A stretch of DNA of 64,000 nt from Xanthomonas fragariae. GTDB taxonomy: Bacteria > Pseudomonadota > Gammaproteobacteria > Xanthomonadales > Xanthomonadaceae. The notes under the pieces were generated by a model. That model did not search any database and was not told the DNA's origin. It saw only the letters and a list, made by a program, of their open reading frames with translations. Where the stretch lies: contig NZ_CP071955.1 of the NCBI RefSeq assembly GCF_017603965.1, positions 1,612,001 through 1,676,000 on the forward strand. The letters are read 5' to 3'. A program made the translations under genes and the position numbers. Of the stretch, positions 9,729-18,992 are shown piece after piece (positions within the stretch are counted from its first letter, which is position 1; each line of letters starts with the position of its first letter).

Positions 9729-11696
9729 ATGGCGAATCCGAATCCGCAACTCGAAGCTGCCTTGGCGCAGTTCGCCGCGCAGCCTGGCGCCACGCCAGCG
9801 CAGGAAGCACAGCTGCGTGCCGCAGTCGTTGCCGATGCCGACCGGCTCAACCAGCAGGCCACCTCTGGCCAATTCAAGGGCTTTGCGTTGGAGATGCCGG
9901 GCGGCTCGCCCAACCTGACCGGCAGTTACGACAAGGCAACAGGTGTTGTGACGATTCCGGCCGCGAGTTTTCAGCCCGGCGGCAGCGCAGCGAGCGGCGA
10001 TCTGAAGGCGGTGGTCGGGTTGCAGTGCATGAGCGTCGACTTTGCCCACAAGACCTGGCAGGACCCGGTCGGGCAGACGCACACCGTCGACCAGGACATG
10101 GTGACCAATCTGCAGGCCACTCTCAACGGTTCGCCGGTCCTGGCCGCGCAGATCAAGGACGCGGTAACCCAGGGGTATGTGCAGCATTTCAGCCTGCTGG
10201 GCAACAGCATGGCGGCCGGCGCCACCTATGACGGCAGCACCGTGCAGCAGGACGGTACGCCCAAGGGCATCAATCTGCCGCCGCTGGGATTGCAGAGCAA
10301 AACGGCTGCCAATCCCCAGGGCAGATACGACGCGCAGGACATGACTTTCGTGCTGGGCCATGAGATCCAGCATGGCTTCAACGATGCCGCCAAGGACCGG
10401 GCAACGCAGGCCTTCATGCAGAGCATCGGAGTGCAGGCCCGGGTGCAGGGGCCCGTGCACGACTACACGGACGAATTGCGGGCTTACATCCAGGCGGGCC
10501 GCGAAGATGAGGCCAAAGCAGAGATTGCGGGCTGGAATGCATTGCTGAGCCGCGAGCATCAGAGCAACCCTAGCACCACGCTTGTTGATATGGGGAAGAT
10601 TCAAAATAGCCGGATATACGACTTTATTACACCTAATACACCATCATCTCCGTCCTCACCACTTCCCGGCCTCACCTTCAACCAAGACGCCAGCCTCCCG
10701 CAGACTCCGGCCAATATTGCCGCCATGGGGCAGCATTACTTCGACCGCCCCTCTGCGTTACATGCCCAGCCCAATCAACGCCCGGTGCATCTGGGCGAGC
10801 ACAAACCCAACCCCACCGCCGACTACGCCAATTTCTACGGCACCTGGGCACTGGAGCAGATTGTCGCAGCCGAGGACCAGGCCACTGTGCGCTATCAGGG
10901 CGCCAAGCCGCAGATCGCCATCAATATGGCGGCTCTGGGCCTGAAGGAGGACCTGATCGAAATGGAAGGCCTGGACCTTGGCGCGAATAAGGCGCCGCGC
11001 CCCTATCTGGATACCAGCCAGACACCGGCGGCGCTCGGCCACTTTCACCACACCCAGGACGGCAGCCGGGGGCACGACCATCAGTATGTGCCGGTCGCTC
11101 CGGCATTCCCGCCGCCAGCCTCGCACTCGGTTTCGCCGCTCCCGGAGCAGGCGGTTTTGCGCCACCAGGACCCGCTGGTCGAACGCTTCTACGCTGCCTT
11201 GCAAGCCGGCGACGACCAAGGCGCGCGGGCGGCGTCGATGGCCTATGCAACCCCTGAGCGCTGGCAGCAGACACTTGCCGTCGCAGAGGAACGGGTGCTG
11301 GCGAAACACCAGCAATTGCCTGGCAGAGACAATCCGCTCTTCGATCAGGCGCTCGCCCAGCTGGAGCGGCTGGGACCGCAGGCCGGCGGCTATCTTGATC
11401 GGGTGCAGATGGAGCAGGTTGCCGGGGCCGTCGCTTATCAGGCCAGCTTGAATCAGCTGCCCCGCATCGATGCGCTGACACCGAGCCAGGACGGTCGGGT
11501 GCTGCTGGCAACCGCGACCAACCCGCACATGCCCTCGCTCATCGACCGCGCGGTCATCGATACGGCGCAGGCCACCGCCCAGCCGCTGGAGCAGAGCCTG
11601 CAGCAGCTGACTGCCGAAACGCAGCGACAGCAGGACCAGGCGTTGTTCCAGACCCAGCAGCAGCTACAGCCGCAGCAGCAAGGGTTTTCACTTTGA
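9729..11696 (+). CDS. XVIPCD-type T4SS antibacterial effector with HExxH metallopeptidase motif
   Basis: The product is 655 residues. The central part contains VLGHEIQHGF at about residues 208-217, a gluzincin-like HExxH zinc site. A downstream TDELRAY Glu is a candidate third ligand. After a Pro-rich linker, the C-terminal ~125 residues form the XVIPCD, the VirD4-interacting domain of Xanthomonas T4SS effectors: NPLFDQALAQLERL, then LPRIDALTPSQDGRVLLAT, and a glutamine-rich tail. Such effectors are injected into rival bacteria and usually attack the envelope. The ATG at 9729 has AGGAG nine bases upstream. The immunity lipoprotein precedes it, and the next gene overlaps its stop by one base. 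The cleaved substrate is not evident. Confidence 0.88.
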   Translation: MANPNPQLEAALAQFAAQPGATPAQEAQLRAAVVADADRLNQQATSGQFKGFALEMPGGSPNLTGSYDKATGVVTIPAASFQPGGSAASGDLKAVVGLQCMSVDFAHKTWQDPVGQTHTVDQDMVTNLQATLNGSPVLAAQIKDAVTQGYVQHFSLLGNSMAAGATYDGSTVQQDGTPKGINLPPLGLQSKTAANPQGRYDAQDMTFVLGHEIQHGFNDAAKDRATQAFMQSIGVQARVQGPVHDYTDELRAYIQAGREDEAKAEIAGWNALLSREHQSNPSTTLVDMGKIQNSRIYDFITPNTPSSPSSPLPGLTFNQDASLPQTPANIAAMGQHYFDRPSALHAQPNQRPVHLGEHKPNPTADYANFYGTWALEQIVAAEDQATVRYQGAKPQIAINMAALGLKEDLIEMEGLDLGANKAPRPYLDTSQTPAALGHFHHTQDGSRGHDHQYVPVAPAFPPPASHSVSPLPEQAVLRHQDPLVERFYAALQAGDDQGARAASMAYATPERWQQTLAVAEERVLAKHQQLPGRDNPLFDQALAQLERLGPQAGGYLDRVQMEQVAGAVAYQASLNQLPRIDALTPSQDGRVLLATATNPHMPSLIDRAVIDTAQATAQPLEQSLQQLTAETQRQQDQALFQTQQQLQPQQQGFSL

Positions 11697-12223
11697 TGCA
11701 GTCGCCGGGGCATGAGATGAATGAGCAAGCAGGCCAGATCCTGGCGCAGATGGCACTGGCCGTCGGGCGTGTGGACGGCTTGATTTCCACTATGGAGCAA
11801 CAGGCCAGGACGGTGCAGGCGGCGATGCAGACCGCCAGGGAGCAGGAGGAGGCGAAGTTTAGACAGGCGATGGTGGCGCTGTTCCGGGAACAGCAGCAGC
11901 GAATGGAAGATGCGCTACAGCCCAGGATCGCCTGGGCCTGGAAGATTATCGTCACGCTGGTGGTGTTCTTTGCGCTGCTGCTTGGGGGATTTTTGCTGTT
12001 GCTCAAACACGCCAACGACCGGTTGCAGGCCGCATACGCCCGCGCCGATGCGGCGGAGGTAAGCGCGGAAGTGCAGCAGGCGTCCCGGCATGTCGAGATC
12101 ACCTCGTGCGGTGGCCGGCCGTGCATCAGGCTCGACAACCAGACGCCGACTTGGAAGAGCAATGGTGGCGAGTACATCCTGGTGGATGCGCCATCCGGGA
12201 AACGGACGCGAACCCGGCAGTAA
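11696..12223 (+). CDS. Coiled-coil, single-pass membrane protein coupled to the effector gene
   Basis: The start codon overlaps the effector stop (TGATG), so translational coupling is likely. The 175-residue product has a helical, glutamine-rich coiled-coil N-terminal half (about residues 10-75). One strong transmembrane segment (about 80-105) and a second short helix follow. The C-terminal domain contains two cysteines in SCGGRPC. The layout recalls small MbeB/MobB-like relaxosome membrane proteins, but I do not assign the family. It could be a second immunity protein, an adaptor for effector delivery, or a conserved companion of XVIPCD effectors. Confidence 0.6.
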   Translation: MQSPGHEMNEQAGQILAQMALAVGRVDGLISTMEQQARTVQAAMQTAREQEEAKFRQAMVALFREQQQRMEDALQPRIAWAWKIIVTLVVFFALLLGGFLLLLKHANDRLQAAYARADAAEVSAEVQQASRHVEITSCGGRPCIRLDNQTPTWKSNGGEYILVDAPSGKRTRTRQ

Positions 12224-12326
12224 GCCGAATCCTTGTATCGGCAGTTCCGCCGAATATCGCGCAGCACGATCATCCCCACCATTTGATGCTTGCTTGCGAG
12301 CAGTTGCGTGCCGTTGCCGCGTGCGC

Positions 12327-14183
12327 TCAGATCCGCGCTGCCGCCAGGCTTGTGTCGAGCAGGGCGACCGGCGCCGCAGATTGCGCGTGCCACGGCGTCT
12401 GTAGCCAGATTTCCAATGCGGCCGCCGGCATCGGTTTGGCGATCCAGTAGCCCTGGCCTTCGTCGCAGCCCCAGGCGCGCAGCTGCGCATACGCTTCTGG
12501 CGATTCGATGCCTTCAGCAACCACGCGTTGGCCCAGGCCGTGGCCAAGATGGATCATTGCCGGCACCAAGGTGCGGTCGGTACGGCTGTCCGGCAGTGAG
12601 CGAATGAAGGATTGATCGATCTTCAACGCGTTGGCCGGCAGCTGCTTGAGGTAACTGAAATTGCTGTAGCCGGTGCCGAAATCGTCGATGGCGATATGCA
12701 CGCCCAATGCAGCGATCGCGGCCAGTTGCTCGGCCAGATGTTCGGGGTGGCGGATCATCGCGCTTTCGGTGAATTCAATTTCCAGCCGGCGCGGATCCAG
12801 TTTGTAGCGCTCCAGACCACGCCGCAGCAGACCTGCAAAACCGGGGCGATCCAGATCGGCGGCCGACACGTTCAAGGCCAGATTGAAGTCCAGGCCTTGT
12901 TGCTGCCAGCGCGCTGCCTGGGCGATCCCCTTGTCGATCACCCAGGCAGTGATGCGATTGATCAGTGCGGTCTTCTCGGCCATCGGTATGAAGTCCGACG
13001 GCATCACCGGGCCGATCATTGGATGCTGCCAACGCAGCAGCGCTTCTACTCCCACGCAGCGGTGGTCGTGCAGATCCACACGCGGCTGGTATTGCAGGCT
13101 CAGCTGATTGGCGCTGTCCAACGCAGCGGGCAAAGCCGCGAGCAGGCGGAAGGTGTTGCGCTGCGCGACGTCGTGCTTGCGCTCGTACATGCTCCACGGC
13201 AGGCAACGCTCGCGCGAGACATCCACCGCAGTAGTGAGCGAGCGGATGGTGTCGGCGGCGCCGTAGCTGGTCTGCAGCGAGACCGCACCGATCGAGGCCA
13301 CCGCAGTATGCGGGATGCCTTGATGCTCCAGCGGCTCGGCGAAGGCCTTCGAAATTTTGGTGCACAGCGTGGCCAGGCGCTGCGTTTCGGCCTGCGCCAG
13401 AAAGCCGAAGGTGGTCGGATCCAGCCGATACAGCGCAGTGCCGCCAGGCAGATACGCGGCCAGACGATGCTGGGCAAGCGCCACATAGCCGTCGGCGTAA
13501 TCCCAGCCCAGTGCCTTGACCATGTCGCGGAAGTAATCGCTGCCGCAGATGTCGACCGCTACTGCCGTGCTCGCTGGTGCATTATCGGATTGCGACAGCC
13601 AAGCCTCCAGATCTTCGCCGAAACGCGAGCGGTTGGGCAGGCCGGTCGCGCCATCGCGATAGGTGATGCTACGCAGGTTTTCCACTCGCAACACGGCCAG
13701 ATCGCGCAGGCCTTCCAACTGTGTGATCGCTTCGGGATCCAATTCCGCGCGCGGGCTGGTGCCAATCACGCATAAGGTACCGATGCTGTGGCCATCGCGC
13801 AGCTTCAGCGGCGCGCCGGCGTAGAAGCGGATAAATGGCGGCCCCAGCACCAGAGGGTTATCGGAGAAGCGCCGGTCAAGCTGCGCATCCAGCACTACCA
13901 TCACCTCGTCCGAGCGGATCGCATGCGCGCAGAACGCCTGGTCGCGTGGGGTTTCTTGCGTTTCCAGGCCGGTGCGCGCCTTGAACCATTGGCGGTGTTC
14001 GTCCACCAGTGAAACCAGCGCGATCTCCGCGCCCAGGCTGCGCGCCGCCAGTGCGGCGATAGTCTCGAACACCGGGTCCACTGGCGAATCCAGCAAGCAC
14101 AAGCCACGCAGGACGGCTAGCCGGGTGGACTCATCGACCACAGGCGGAACGGGGGATTGGACAGACGCGGGCAGGGGTAACAT
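12327..14183 (-). CDS. GAF - degenerate GGDEF - EAL cyclic-di-GMP phosphodiesterase
   Basis: The product is 618 residues. A GAF-type sensory domain covers about residues 25-165. A GGDEF-like domain (about 175-335) lacks the GGDEF signature, with GGTALYRL in that region, and is probably not a cyclase. The EAL domain (about 350-595) is complete: VGVEALLRW, NVSA, EFTES, IDDFGTGYS, LKIDQSFI and VVAEGIES supply the metal and catalytic residues. It should hydrolyse c-di-GMP in the cytoplasm under control of the GAF domain. This pathway governs motility, biofilm and virulence in Xanthomonas. It is a single gene on the minus strand, facing the effector locus. Confidence 0.88.
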   Translation of the reverse strand: MLPLPASVQSPVPPVVDESTRLAVLRGLCLLDSPVDPVFETIAALAARSLGAEIALVSLVDEHRQWFKARTGLETQETPRDQAFCAHAIRSDEVMVVLDAQLDRRFSDNPLVLGPPFIRFYAGAPLKLRDGHSIGTLCVIGTSPRAELDPEAITQLEGLRDLAVLRVENLRSITYRDGATGLPNRSRFGEDLEAWLSQSDNAPASTAVAVDICGSDYFRDMVKALGWDYADGYVALAQHRLAAYLPGGTALYRLDPTTFGFLAQAETQRLATLCTKISKAFAEPLEHQGIPHTAVASIGAVSLQTSYGAADTIRSLTTAVDVSRERCLPWSMYERKHDVAQRNTFRLLAALPAALDSANQLSLQYQPRVDLHDHRCVGVEALLRWQHPMIGPVMPSDFIPMAEKTALINRITAWVIDKGIAQAARWQQQGLDFNLALNVSAADLDRPGFAGLLRRGLERYKLDPRRLEIEFTESAMIRHPEHLAEQLAAIAALGVHIAIDDFGTGYSNFSYLKQLPANALKIDQSFIRSLPDSRTDRTLVPAMIHLGHGLGQRVVAEGIESPEAYAQLRAWGCDEGQGYWIAKPMPAAALEIWLQTPWHAQSAAPVALLDTSLAAARI

Positions 14184-14497
14184 GTCCCAGTATCGGCCTA
14201 GAGCCTCATCCCTTGATGTGAGGCACCTGCTCTGTGTTCAGTTGATGGGGAGCTGTGACGCAGCCAAGCCAGGTGCCACGCGCGCTTCGGGGTCGACGCG
14301 AGTGACTTAGTGCAAGCGCATATCGCCGCAGTGCTCGATCGGTCTCTACGGGAATGTCTGATCCCTACGGAGCGCATAACGCGCACGGCGCGCTTCTTTG
14401 GTAGCCTTAAAGTGGTTGATGAGCAGCCTTGAGGGACCGGAGGTTGCCTCGCTGTTGGCACAGCGACAATCCGATGCTCAGTCGTCAAGACGGCTTA
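14184..14497. other. Intergenic region, no gene seen
   Basis: Open frames here have no family resemblance or convincing start. The region lies upstream of the EAL gene and ends at MITE copy B. Confidence 0.5.
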
Positions 14498-14630
14498 GAG
14501 TGGCTTACAAAACGTAGCGAGCAGTCGCCAGGTCGGTGCGGAGGAACCGGAGTGTACGCATGCTACATGCCGATTCCGAGCACCGGCCGCGCCCGCCTGG
14601 CGGCGAGCGCAGTAGTTTTGTTAGCCACTC
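14498..14630 (+). mobile_element. MITE copy B (133 bp)
   Basis: The ends are GAGTGGCTTACAAAAC and, as reverse complement, GAGTGGCTAACAAAAC. TTA target duplications lie at 14495-14497 and 14631-14633. The interior matches the reverse complement of copy A. It sits 10 bases beyond the stop of the response regulator gene, so its inverted ends could also shape that transcript's 3' end. Confidence 0.85.
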
Positions 14631-14640
14631 TTAGCGCTCC

Positions 14641-15219
14641 TCAGCGCCCAGGCTCACGCAACGGCCCCGGGCTGGGCCGCTTGGTCAGCTTGCGCTGCAG
14701 CGAGCGCCGATGCATGCCGAGCAAACGCGCGGCGGCGGACACATTGCCGCCGGTTTCGTGTAGCGCTTGCTGGATATGCTCCCACTGTAGACGGCTGAGC
14801 GGTGTCATCATTTCCTGCGCAGTTTGTTCTTCGTCCGGCTCGGGCAGCTCGTCGTCTTCTCCGCCCAGTGCGCGCATGATGGTGGGGATATTGGCCGGCT
14901 TGGGCAGATAGTCATCGGCGCCAAGTTTGATCGCCTCCACAGCCGTGGCGATGCTCGCGTAACCGGTGACCAGCAGGATGCGCATGTCGGCGCGGATCTC
15001 ACGCAGCGGCTGGATCAGGCTGAGCCCGGAATCGTGGCCGAGCTTGAGATCGATCAACGCAAAATCCGGCAACGCGCTACGCGCGATCGACAGCGCACTG
15101 GCCGCATCGGTGGCGGTCAGCGTCTCGACGCCGCGGCGGGCAAGGCTGCGTTGCAGCGTGCGCAGATATAAGCTGTCATCGTCGACCAGCAGGCCGGTGC
15201 AGATAGGGGGGCTTGTCAT
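14641..15219 (-). CDS. regA: RegA/PrrA/ActR-like redox response regulator
   Basis: The product is 192 residues. The receiver domain (about 1-125) has the phospho-acceptor Asp in ALIDLKLG, acidic residues in LVDDD, and a Lys in LPKPAN. The Fis-type helix-turn-helix at the C-terminus (GGNVSAAARLLGMHRRSLQRKL) binds DNA. This two-part layout is that of the RegA family, which adjusts respiratory and energy genes to redox state. The start at 15219 overlaps the kinase stop by four bases, so the two genes form a coupled operon. Confidence 0.85.
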   Translation of the reverse strand: MTSPPICTGLLVDDDSLYLRTLQRSLARRGVETLTATDAASALSIARSALPDFALIDLKLGHDSGLSLIQPLREIRADMRILLVTGYASIATAVEAIKLGADDYLPKPANIPTIMRALGGEDDELPEPDEEQTAQEMMTPLSRLQWEHIQQALHETGGNVSAAARLLGMHRRSLQRKLTKRPSPGPLREPGR

Positions 15220-16448
15220 GCAAGTGCCTCGTGTTCGGAGAGCGGCAGGCGGAAACCGACGCGGGCGCCGCTGCCCTCGGCGGGCAGCATCCACAACTCG
15301 CCCTGCAGCCGCTCGACGGTGGCATGCGATAGCGCCAGTCCGACACCCATGCCGTCGTGCTTGCCGCTGTTGAACAAGGTGCCCGGCAGCATGGCTTGCG
15401 ATGTGTCGAAGCCGGGGCCGTAGTCGCGCACTTCGCCGCTGAGATGATCGTGTTCCACTCGCAAGGTCAGATCGATCTGCGGGCGCCCGGCACGTTCGCC
15501 GGCGTCTGCCGCGTTGTTGAGCAGCACCATCAGCAAGTGACTGACGCCGGGCTGCAGCATCAGGCGCATCGGTGCATCCTCGTTGCGGCGCAGCTCGATG
15601 GTCGGGCGTACCAGCCGCCATTGTTCCAGCACCTCCTCGACCGCCACTTGGCGACTGAGATGGCCGTTGTCGGCGGGTGCGGCCAATGCCAGCACCCGCT
15701 CGTGGCACTGCACCAGCAGCTCGCGCAAGGTGTCCAGATCTTCACGCAATTCGGTCTGGTCGCATTGGTCGGCGATGTCGTCCACCAGCAGCGTCATCGT
15801 CGCCAGCGGGGTGTTGAGCTCGTGTGCAACAGACGCCGCATGCGTGGCCAGCGCGACGATGCCTTCGTTGCGTGCAAAGCGCTCGCGCAGCGTGGAAATT
15901 TCGCGCTCGCGCTCGCGGATCGACAAGGCCAGCCGCGTGGCGAACGCCAGCACAACCACGGTGGAAAGCAGGAAGTTGGCGGCCATGCCCCACATGTGCA
16001 GGCTCAGCGGGTCGAAGCTGCCATATGGCAGTGGCAATCCGAACGCCGCGCTGACCACGTAACCGGCCACGCACGATGCCGCCACCGCCATCGCCCAGCT
16101 CAACGGCAGGGCAAGCGCGGCCAGCGCGATCAACACCAGGAACAGCGAGCCGAACGGGTTGGCGATGCCGCCGCTCCAGCCCACCATCCAGGTCAGTACG
16201 GTCACATCGACCAAAATGTGGCCGAACTCGGTGGCCGGGATGACCGCGCCGCGGTGGTGGGCTACGCGCAGCTGCGCGTATAGATTGAACACCGCCAGGG
16301 CAGCGACGCCGGCCCATAACGGTCGCTGCGGCAGGTTCAGACCCATCAGCCCGGTGGCGATCAGGATGGTGGCAGCCTGGCCGGCGGTGGCCAGCCAACG
16401 CAGGCTGCATAGGGTCCGCAGGAAGGAAGCGTCGGAGCTGTTCATCAC
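15216..16448 (-). CDS. regB: RegB/PrrB-like redox sensor histidine kinase
   Basis: The product is 410 residues. Five to six transmembrane segments fill the N-terminal ~190 residues. They include GGIANPF, the GGxxNPF quinone-binding signature of RegB kinases. The H box is SVAHELNTPLATM, the N box LLNNAADAGE, and the G boxes DYGPGF and GMGVGLAL. A Cys lies shortly after the H box (DQCDQ), in the region where RegB has its redox-active cysteine. Equivalence was not shown by alignment. The kinase should phosphorylate the adjacent RegA. Confidence 0.87.
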   Translation of the reverse strand: MMNSSDASFLRTLCSLRWLATAGQAATILIATGLMGLNLPQRPLWAGVAALAVFNLYAQLRVAHHRGAVIPATEFGHILVDVTVLTWMVGWSGGIANPFGSLFLVLIALAALALPLSWAMAVAASCVAGYVVSAAFGLPLPYGSFDPLSLHMWGMAANFLLSTVVVLAFATRLALSIREREREISTLRERFARNEGIVALATHAASVAHELNTPLATMTLLVDDIADQCDQTELREDLDTLRELLVQCHERVLALAAPADNGHLSRQVAVEEVLEQWRLVRPTIELRRNEDAPMRLMLQPGVSHLLMVLLNNAADAGERAGRPQIDLTLRVEHDHLSGEVRDYGPGFDTSQAMLPGTLFNSGKHDGMGVGLALSHATVERLQGELWMLPAEGSGARVGFRLPLSEHEALA

Positions 16449-16565
16449 GGCAATGCTATGCGTTCATGGAAGTGGTGGCCTGCGACAAACCGTCGCGTCG
16501 CTATGGAGGGCGGCCCGCACGGCGCTTCAGCTGTGCGCGGACAGCGGACAGGCTAAAATACCGCG

Positions 16566-17831
16566 ATGCATGACGCCGTGACTCGCCCAACCCCTCCCGC
16601 CGACGCCACCGCTTGGCCGCGCCGCATCACCCAAGCCGTCAAGATCGGCAGCGTGATCGTGGGCGGCGGGCACCCGGTGGTTGTCCAGTCGATGACCAAC
16701 ACCGACACCGCCGATATCGCTGGCAGCGTCAAGCAGGTGGCCGAGCTGTGGCGTGCCGGCTCGGAAATGGTGCGCCTGACCGTCAACAATGCCGAGTCCG
16801 CTGCCGCCATCCCGCGCATCGTCGACAAGCTGGGCATGATGGGGATCGAGGTCCCATTGATCGGCGACTTCCATTACAACGGTCACCAACTGCTTGCGGC
16901 CGAGCCGGCCTGCGCCGAAGCGCTGGCCAAATACCGCATCAATCCCGGCAACGTCGGTTTCGGCAAGAAGAAGGATCTGCAGTTCGCGCAACTGATCGAG
17001 TTCGCAATCAAGTACGACAAGCCGGTGCGCATCGGTGCCAATTGGGGCTCGCTGGACCAGTCGCTGGCGGCGCAGTTGATGGACGAAAACTCCAGGCGCG
17101 ACACCCCGTGGGACGCAGGTCGCGTGCTGCGCGAGGCGCTGATCCGCTCGGCAGTGGATTCGGCCGAACGTGCGGTGGAGTTGGGCCTGGCGCGTGAGCG
17201 CATCATCTTGTCGGCCAAGGTGTCCGGGGTGCAGGAGCTGATCGCGGTCTATCGCGACATGGCGAGCCGGTGCGACTTCGCGCTGCATCTGGGCCTGACC
17301 GAAGCCGGTATCGGCAGCAAGGGCATCGTAGCGTCGGCCGCTGCGTTGAGCGTGCTGCTGCAGGAAGGTATCGGCGACACCATCCGCATCTCGCTGACAC
17401 CGGAACCGGGCCAGTCACGCACGCAGGAAGTCATCGTTGCGCAGGAACTGCTGCAGACCACCGGCCAGCGTGCGTTTACGCCCATGGTGACCGCATGCCC
17501 CGGCTGCGGCCGCACCACTTCCGAGTTTTTCCAGGAGCTGGCCGGCGTGGTGCAAAACCATGTGCGCGCCAAAATGCCGGAGTGGAAGATCAGCAACCCT
17601 GGCGCCGAGAATATGACCCTGGCGGTGATGGGCTGCGTGGTCAACGGCCCCGGCGAATCGCGCCACGCCAATATCGGCATCTCGTTGCCGGGCACGGGCG
17701 AGGCGCCGTCTGCCCCGGTGTTCATCGATGGCGAAAAAAGCGTCACCTTGCGTGGCGAAAACATTGCCTACGAATTCATCGATTTGATCGATCAATACGT
17801 CGAACGTACCTATGTCCGCCGCGCCGGCTGA
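16566..17831 (+). CDS. ispG: 4-hydroxy-3-methylbut-2-enyl diphosphate synthase (IspG/GcpE)
   Basis: The product is 421 residues, normal for bacterial IspG. It catalyses the penultimate MEP-pathway step, converting MEcPP to HMBPP with a [4Fe-4S] cluster. The cluster ligands are visible as CPGCGRT and [10 protein letters not shown] near the C-terminus. The N-terminal TIM-barrel region has [11 protein letters not shown] and INPGNVG. The enzyme is cytoplasmic and essential for isoprenoid synthesis. The downstream PAP2 gene starts inside its last 20 bases. The IspG-PAP2 pairing may link isoprenoid supply with lipid-phosphate turnover. Confidence 0.96.
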   Translation: MHDAVTRPTPPADATAWPRRITQAVKIGSVIVGGGHPVVVQSMTNTDTADIAGSVKQVAELWRAGSEMVRLTVNNAESAAAIPRIVDKLGMMGIEVPLIGDFHYNGHQLLAAEPACAEALAKYRINPGNVGFGKKKDLQFAQLIEFAIKYDKPVRIGANWGSLDQSLAAQLMDENSRRDTPWDAGRVLREALIRSAVDSAERAVELGLARERIILSAKVSGVQELIAVYRDMASRCDFALHLGLTEAGIGSKGIVASAAALSVLLQEGIGDTIRISLTPEPGQSRTQEVIVAQELLQTTGQRAFTPMVTACPGCGRTTSEFFQELAGVVQNHVRAKMPEWKISNPGAENMTLAVMGCVVNGPGESRHANIGISLPGTGEAPSAPVFIDGEKSVTLRGENIAYEFIDLIDQYVERTYVRRAG

Positions 17832-18543
17832 GTCGCCGGCTGGTTTTAGGATGTGGTTGCGCAACAATGCGTGGCGCATGGCGCTGTTGTTCGCCGGCGT
17901 GTTGTTGCCGCTGGGTCTGTTTGTGGATCTGGCCGATGAAGTGCACGCGCTTGAGAATTTCTACTTCGACGAGCCCTTGCTGTGGAGCATGCGCAGCATC
18001 GCCACGCCGGGGCTGAACGCGTTTTTCGACGTGATCTCCAAGGCCGGCTACCAATACGGCGTGATTCCTGCGGATATCGGCATCGTGCTGGTGTTATTGG
18101 TGTTGCGACGCTGGCGCGAGGGCAGCTTCGCCGCGTTGGGCTTCGGTGGTTCGGCGTTTTTGAACATGGGCGCCAAACAGTTCTTTCAACGCGACCGCCC
18201 CAGTTTGTGGGAATCCATCGCCCCGGAAAGCACGTTCAGTTTCCCCAGTGGCCACGCGATGGGCTCGATGACGCTTGCCGCGGTTGTCGTCGCGCTGGCC
18301 TGGAACACGCGCTGGCGCTGGCCGGTGACGATTGTGGCCAGCCTATTTGCGCTGCTGGTCGGTGTCTCGCGCATTTATCTGGGTGTGCATTACCCCAGCG
18401 ACATTCTGGGAGGGTGGTCGGCCGCGCTGGTGTGGGTGGTCGGACTCTACCTGGTGATGTTCCGCGGCACACGGCGCCCGCATTGGCGCAAGCCCGGTGT
18501 GGCAGTTGTGCAGCAGCCGAAGCGCGCACCGTTGGGCGACTGA
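17812..18543 (+). CDS. PAP2-family membrane phosphatase
   Basis: The product is 243 residues with about five to six membrane segments. It shows the three type 2 phosphatidic acid phosphatase motifs: [17 protein letters not shown] and [12 protein letters not shown], which hold the catalytic histidines. Family members remove phosphate from lipid phosphates such as undecaprenyl diphosphate or phosphatidyl-glycerophosphate at the outer face of the inner membrane. The exact substrate is undetermined. The gene overlaps the end of ispG by 20 bases and is probably co-transcribed. Confidence 0.88.
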   Translation: MSAAPAESPAGFRMWLRNNAWRMALLFAGVLLPLGLFVDLADEVHALENFYFDEPLLWSMRSIATPGLNAFFDVISKAGYQYGVIPADIGIVLVLLVLRRWREGSFAALGFGGSAFLNMGAKQFFQRDRPSLWESIAPESTFSFPSGHAMGSMTLAAVVVALAWNTRWRWPVTIVASLFALLVGVSRIYLGVHYPSDILGGWSAALVWVVGLYLVMFRGTRRPHWRKPGVAVVQQPKRAPLGD

Positions 18544-18573
18544 GCGCGGCGCAGTCACTGGGGGCGCTTTGGA

Positions 18574-18733
18574 TCACCTCACTTTTACCCGTTCGCGACG
18601 CCATCGTCCCGCACCGATCAATGTGCCGATCAACGCCAACAAAACCACGCAGTAACTCGGTTCCATCGGGTGGTGCTTGAGCAACATCACCACCACCAAC
18701 GGGGTCAGACCACCGAACACAGCGTAAGCCAGG
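18574..18733 (-). pseudogene. C-terminal remnant of an MFS (metabolite:H+ symporter-like) transporter
   Basis: Only about 50 C-terminal codons survive: LAYAVFGGLTPLVVVMLL, one more hydrophobic helix and a basic tail. The LAYA-x-FGG-x-TPLVV motif is characteristic of ProP/KgtP-type transporters. The 5' end stops at MITE copy C, which suggests that an event at the element deleted the rest of the gene. Confidence 0.65.
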
Positions 18734-18847
18734 CGCCAGGTGGGTGCGGACGGCGCGGAGGAACCGCATCGCACGCGTGGTACATGCCGATTTCGAGCAC
18801 CGGCCGCGCCCGCCTGGCGGTGAGCGCAGTCGTTTTGTTAGCCGCTC
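18734..18847 (+). mobile_element. MITE copy C, left end missing
   Basis: The right end (reverse complement GAGCGGCTAACAAAAC) is followed by TTA at 18848-18850. The interior matches copies A and B from about GCCAGGTGGG onward. The left ~25-30 bases with the terminal repeat are absent and join directly to the MFS remnant. Confidence 0.75.
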
Positions 18848-18992
18848 TTAGTGGCAATCGGCATGCGCGCTCGGTGTCAGTGCAGCCAATGGAATACCGC
18901 GCTGCTCGCCGCGTAGAGCGGGCAGTGCACACTATCGAAGTGTACGTCGGCAGTACCGACGAGATGCATTCCTCCATCGCACAGGTCTTCGC

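Noticed and set aside
14641..15708. A 355-codon reading of the RegA frame extending into regB
   Set aside because: The upstream part is antisense-like, low-complexity Arg/Ala sequence inside the regB gene; the ATG at 15219 with the four-base operon overlap gives a normal RegA length.
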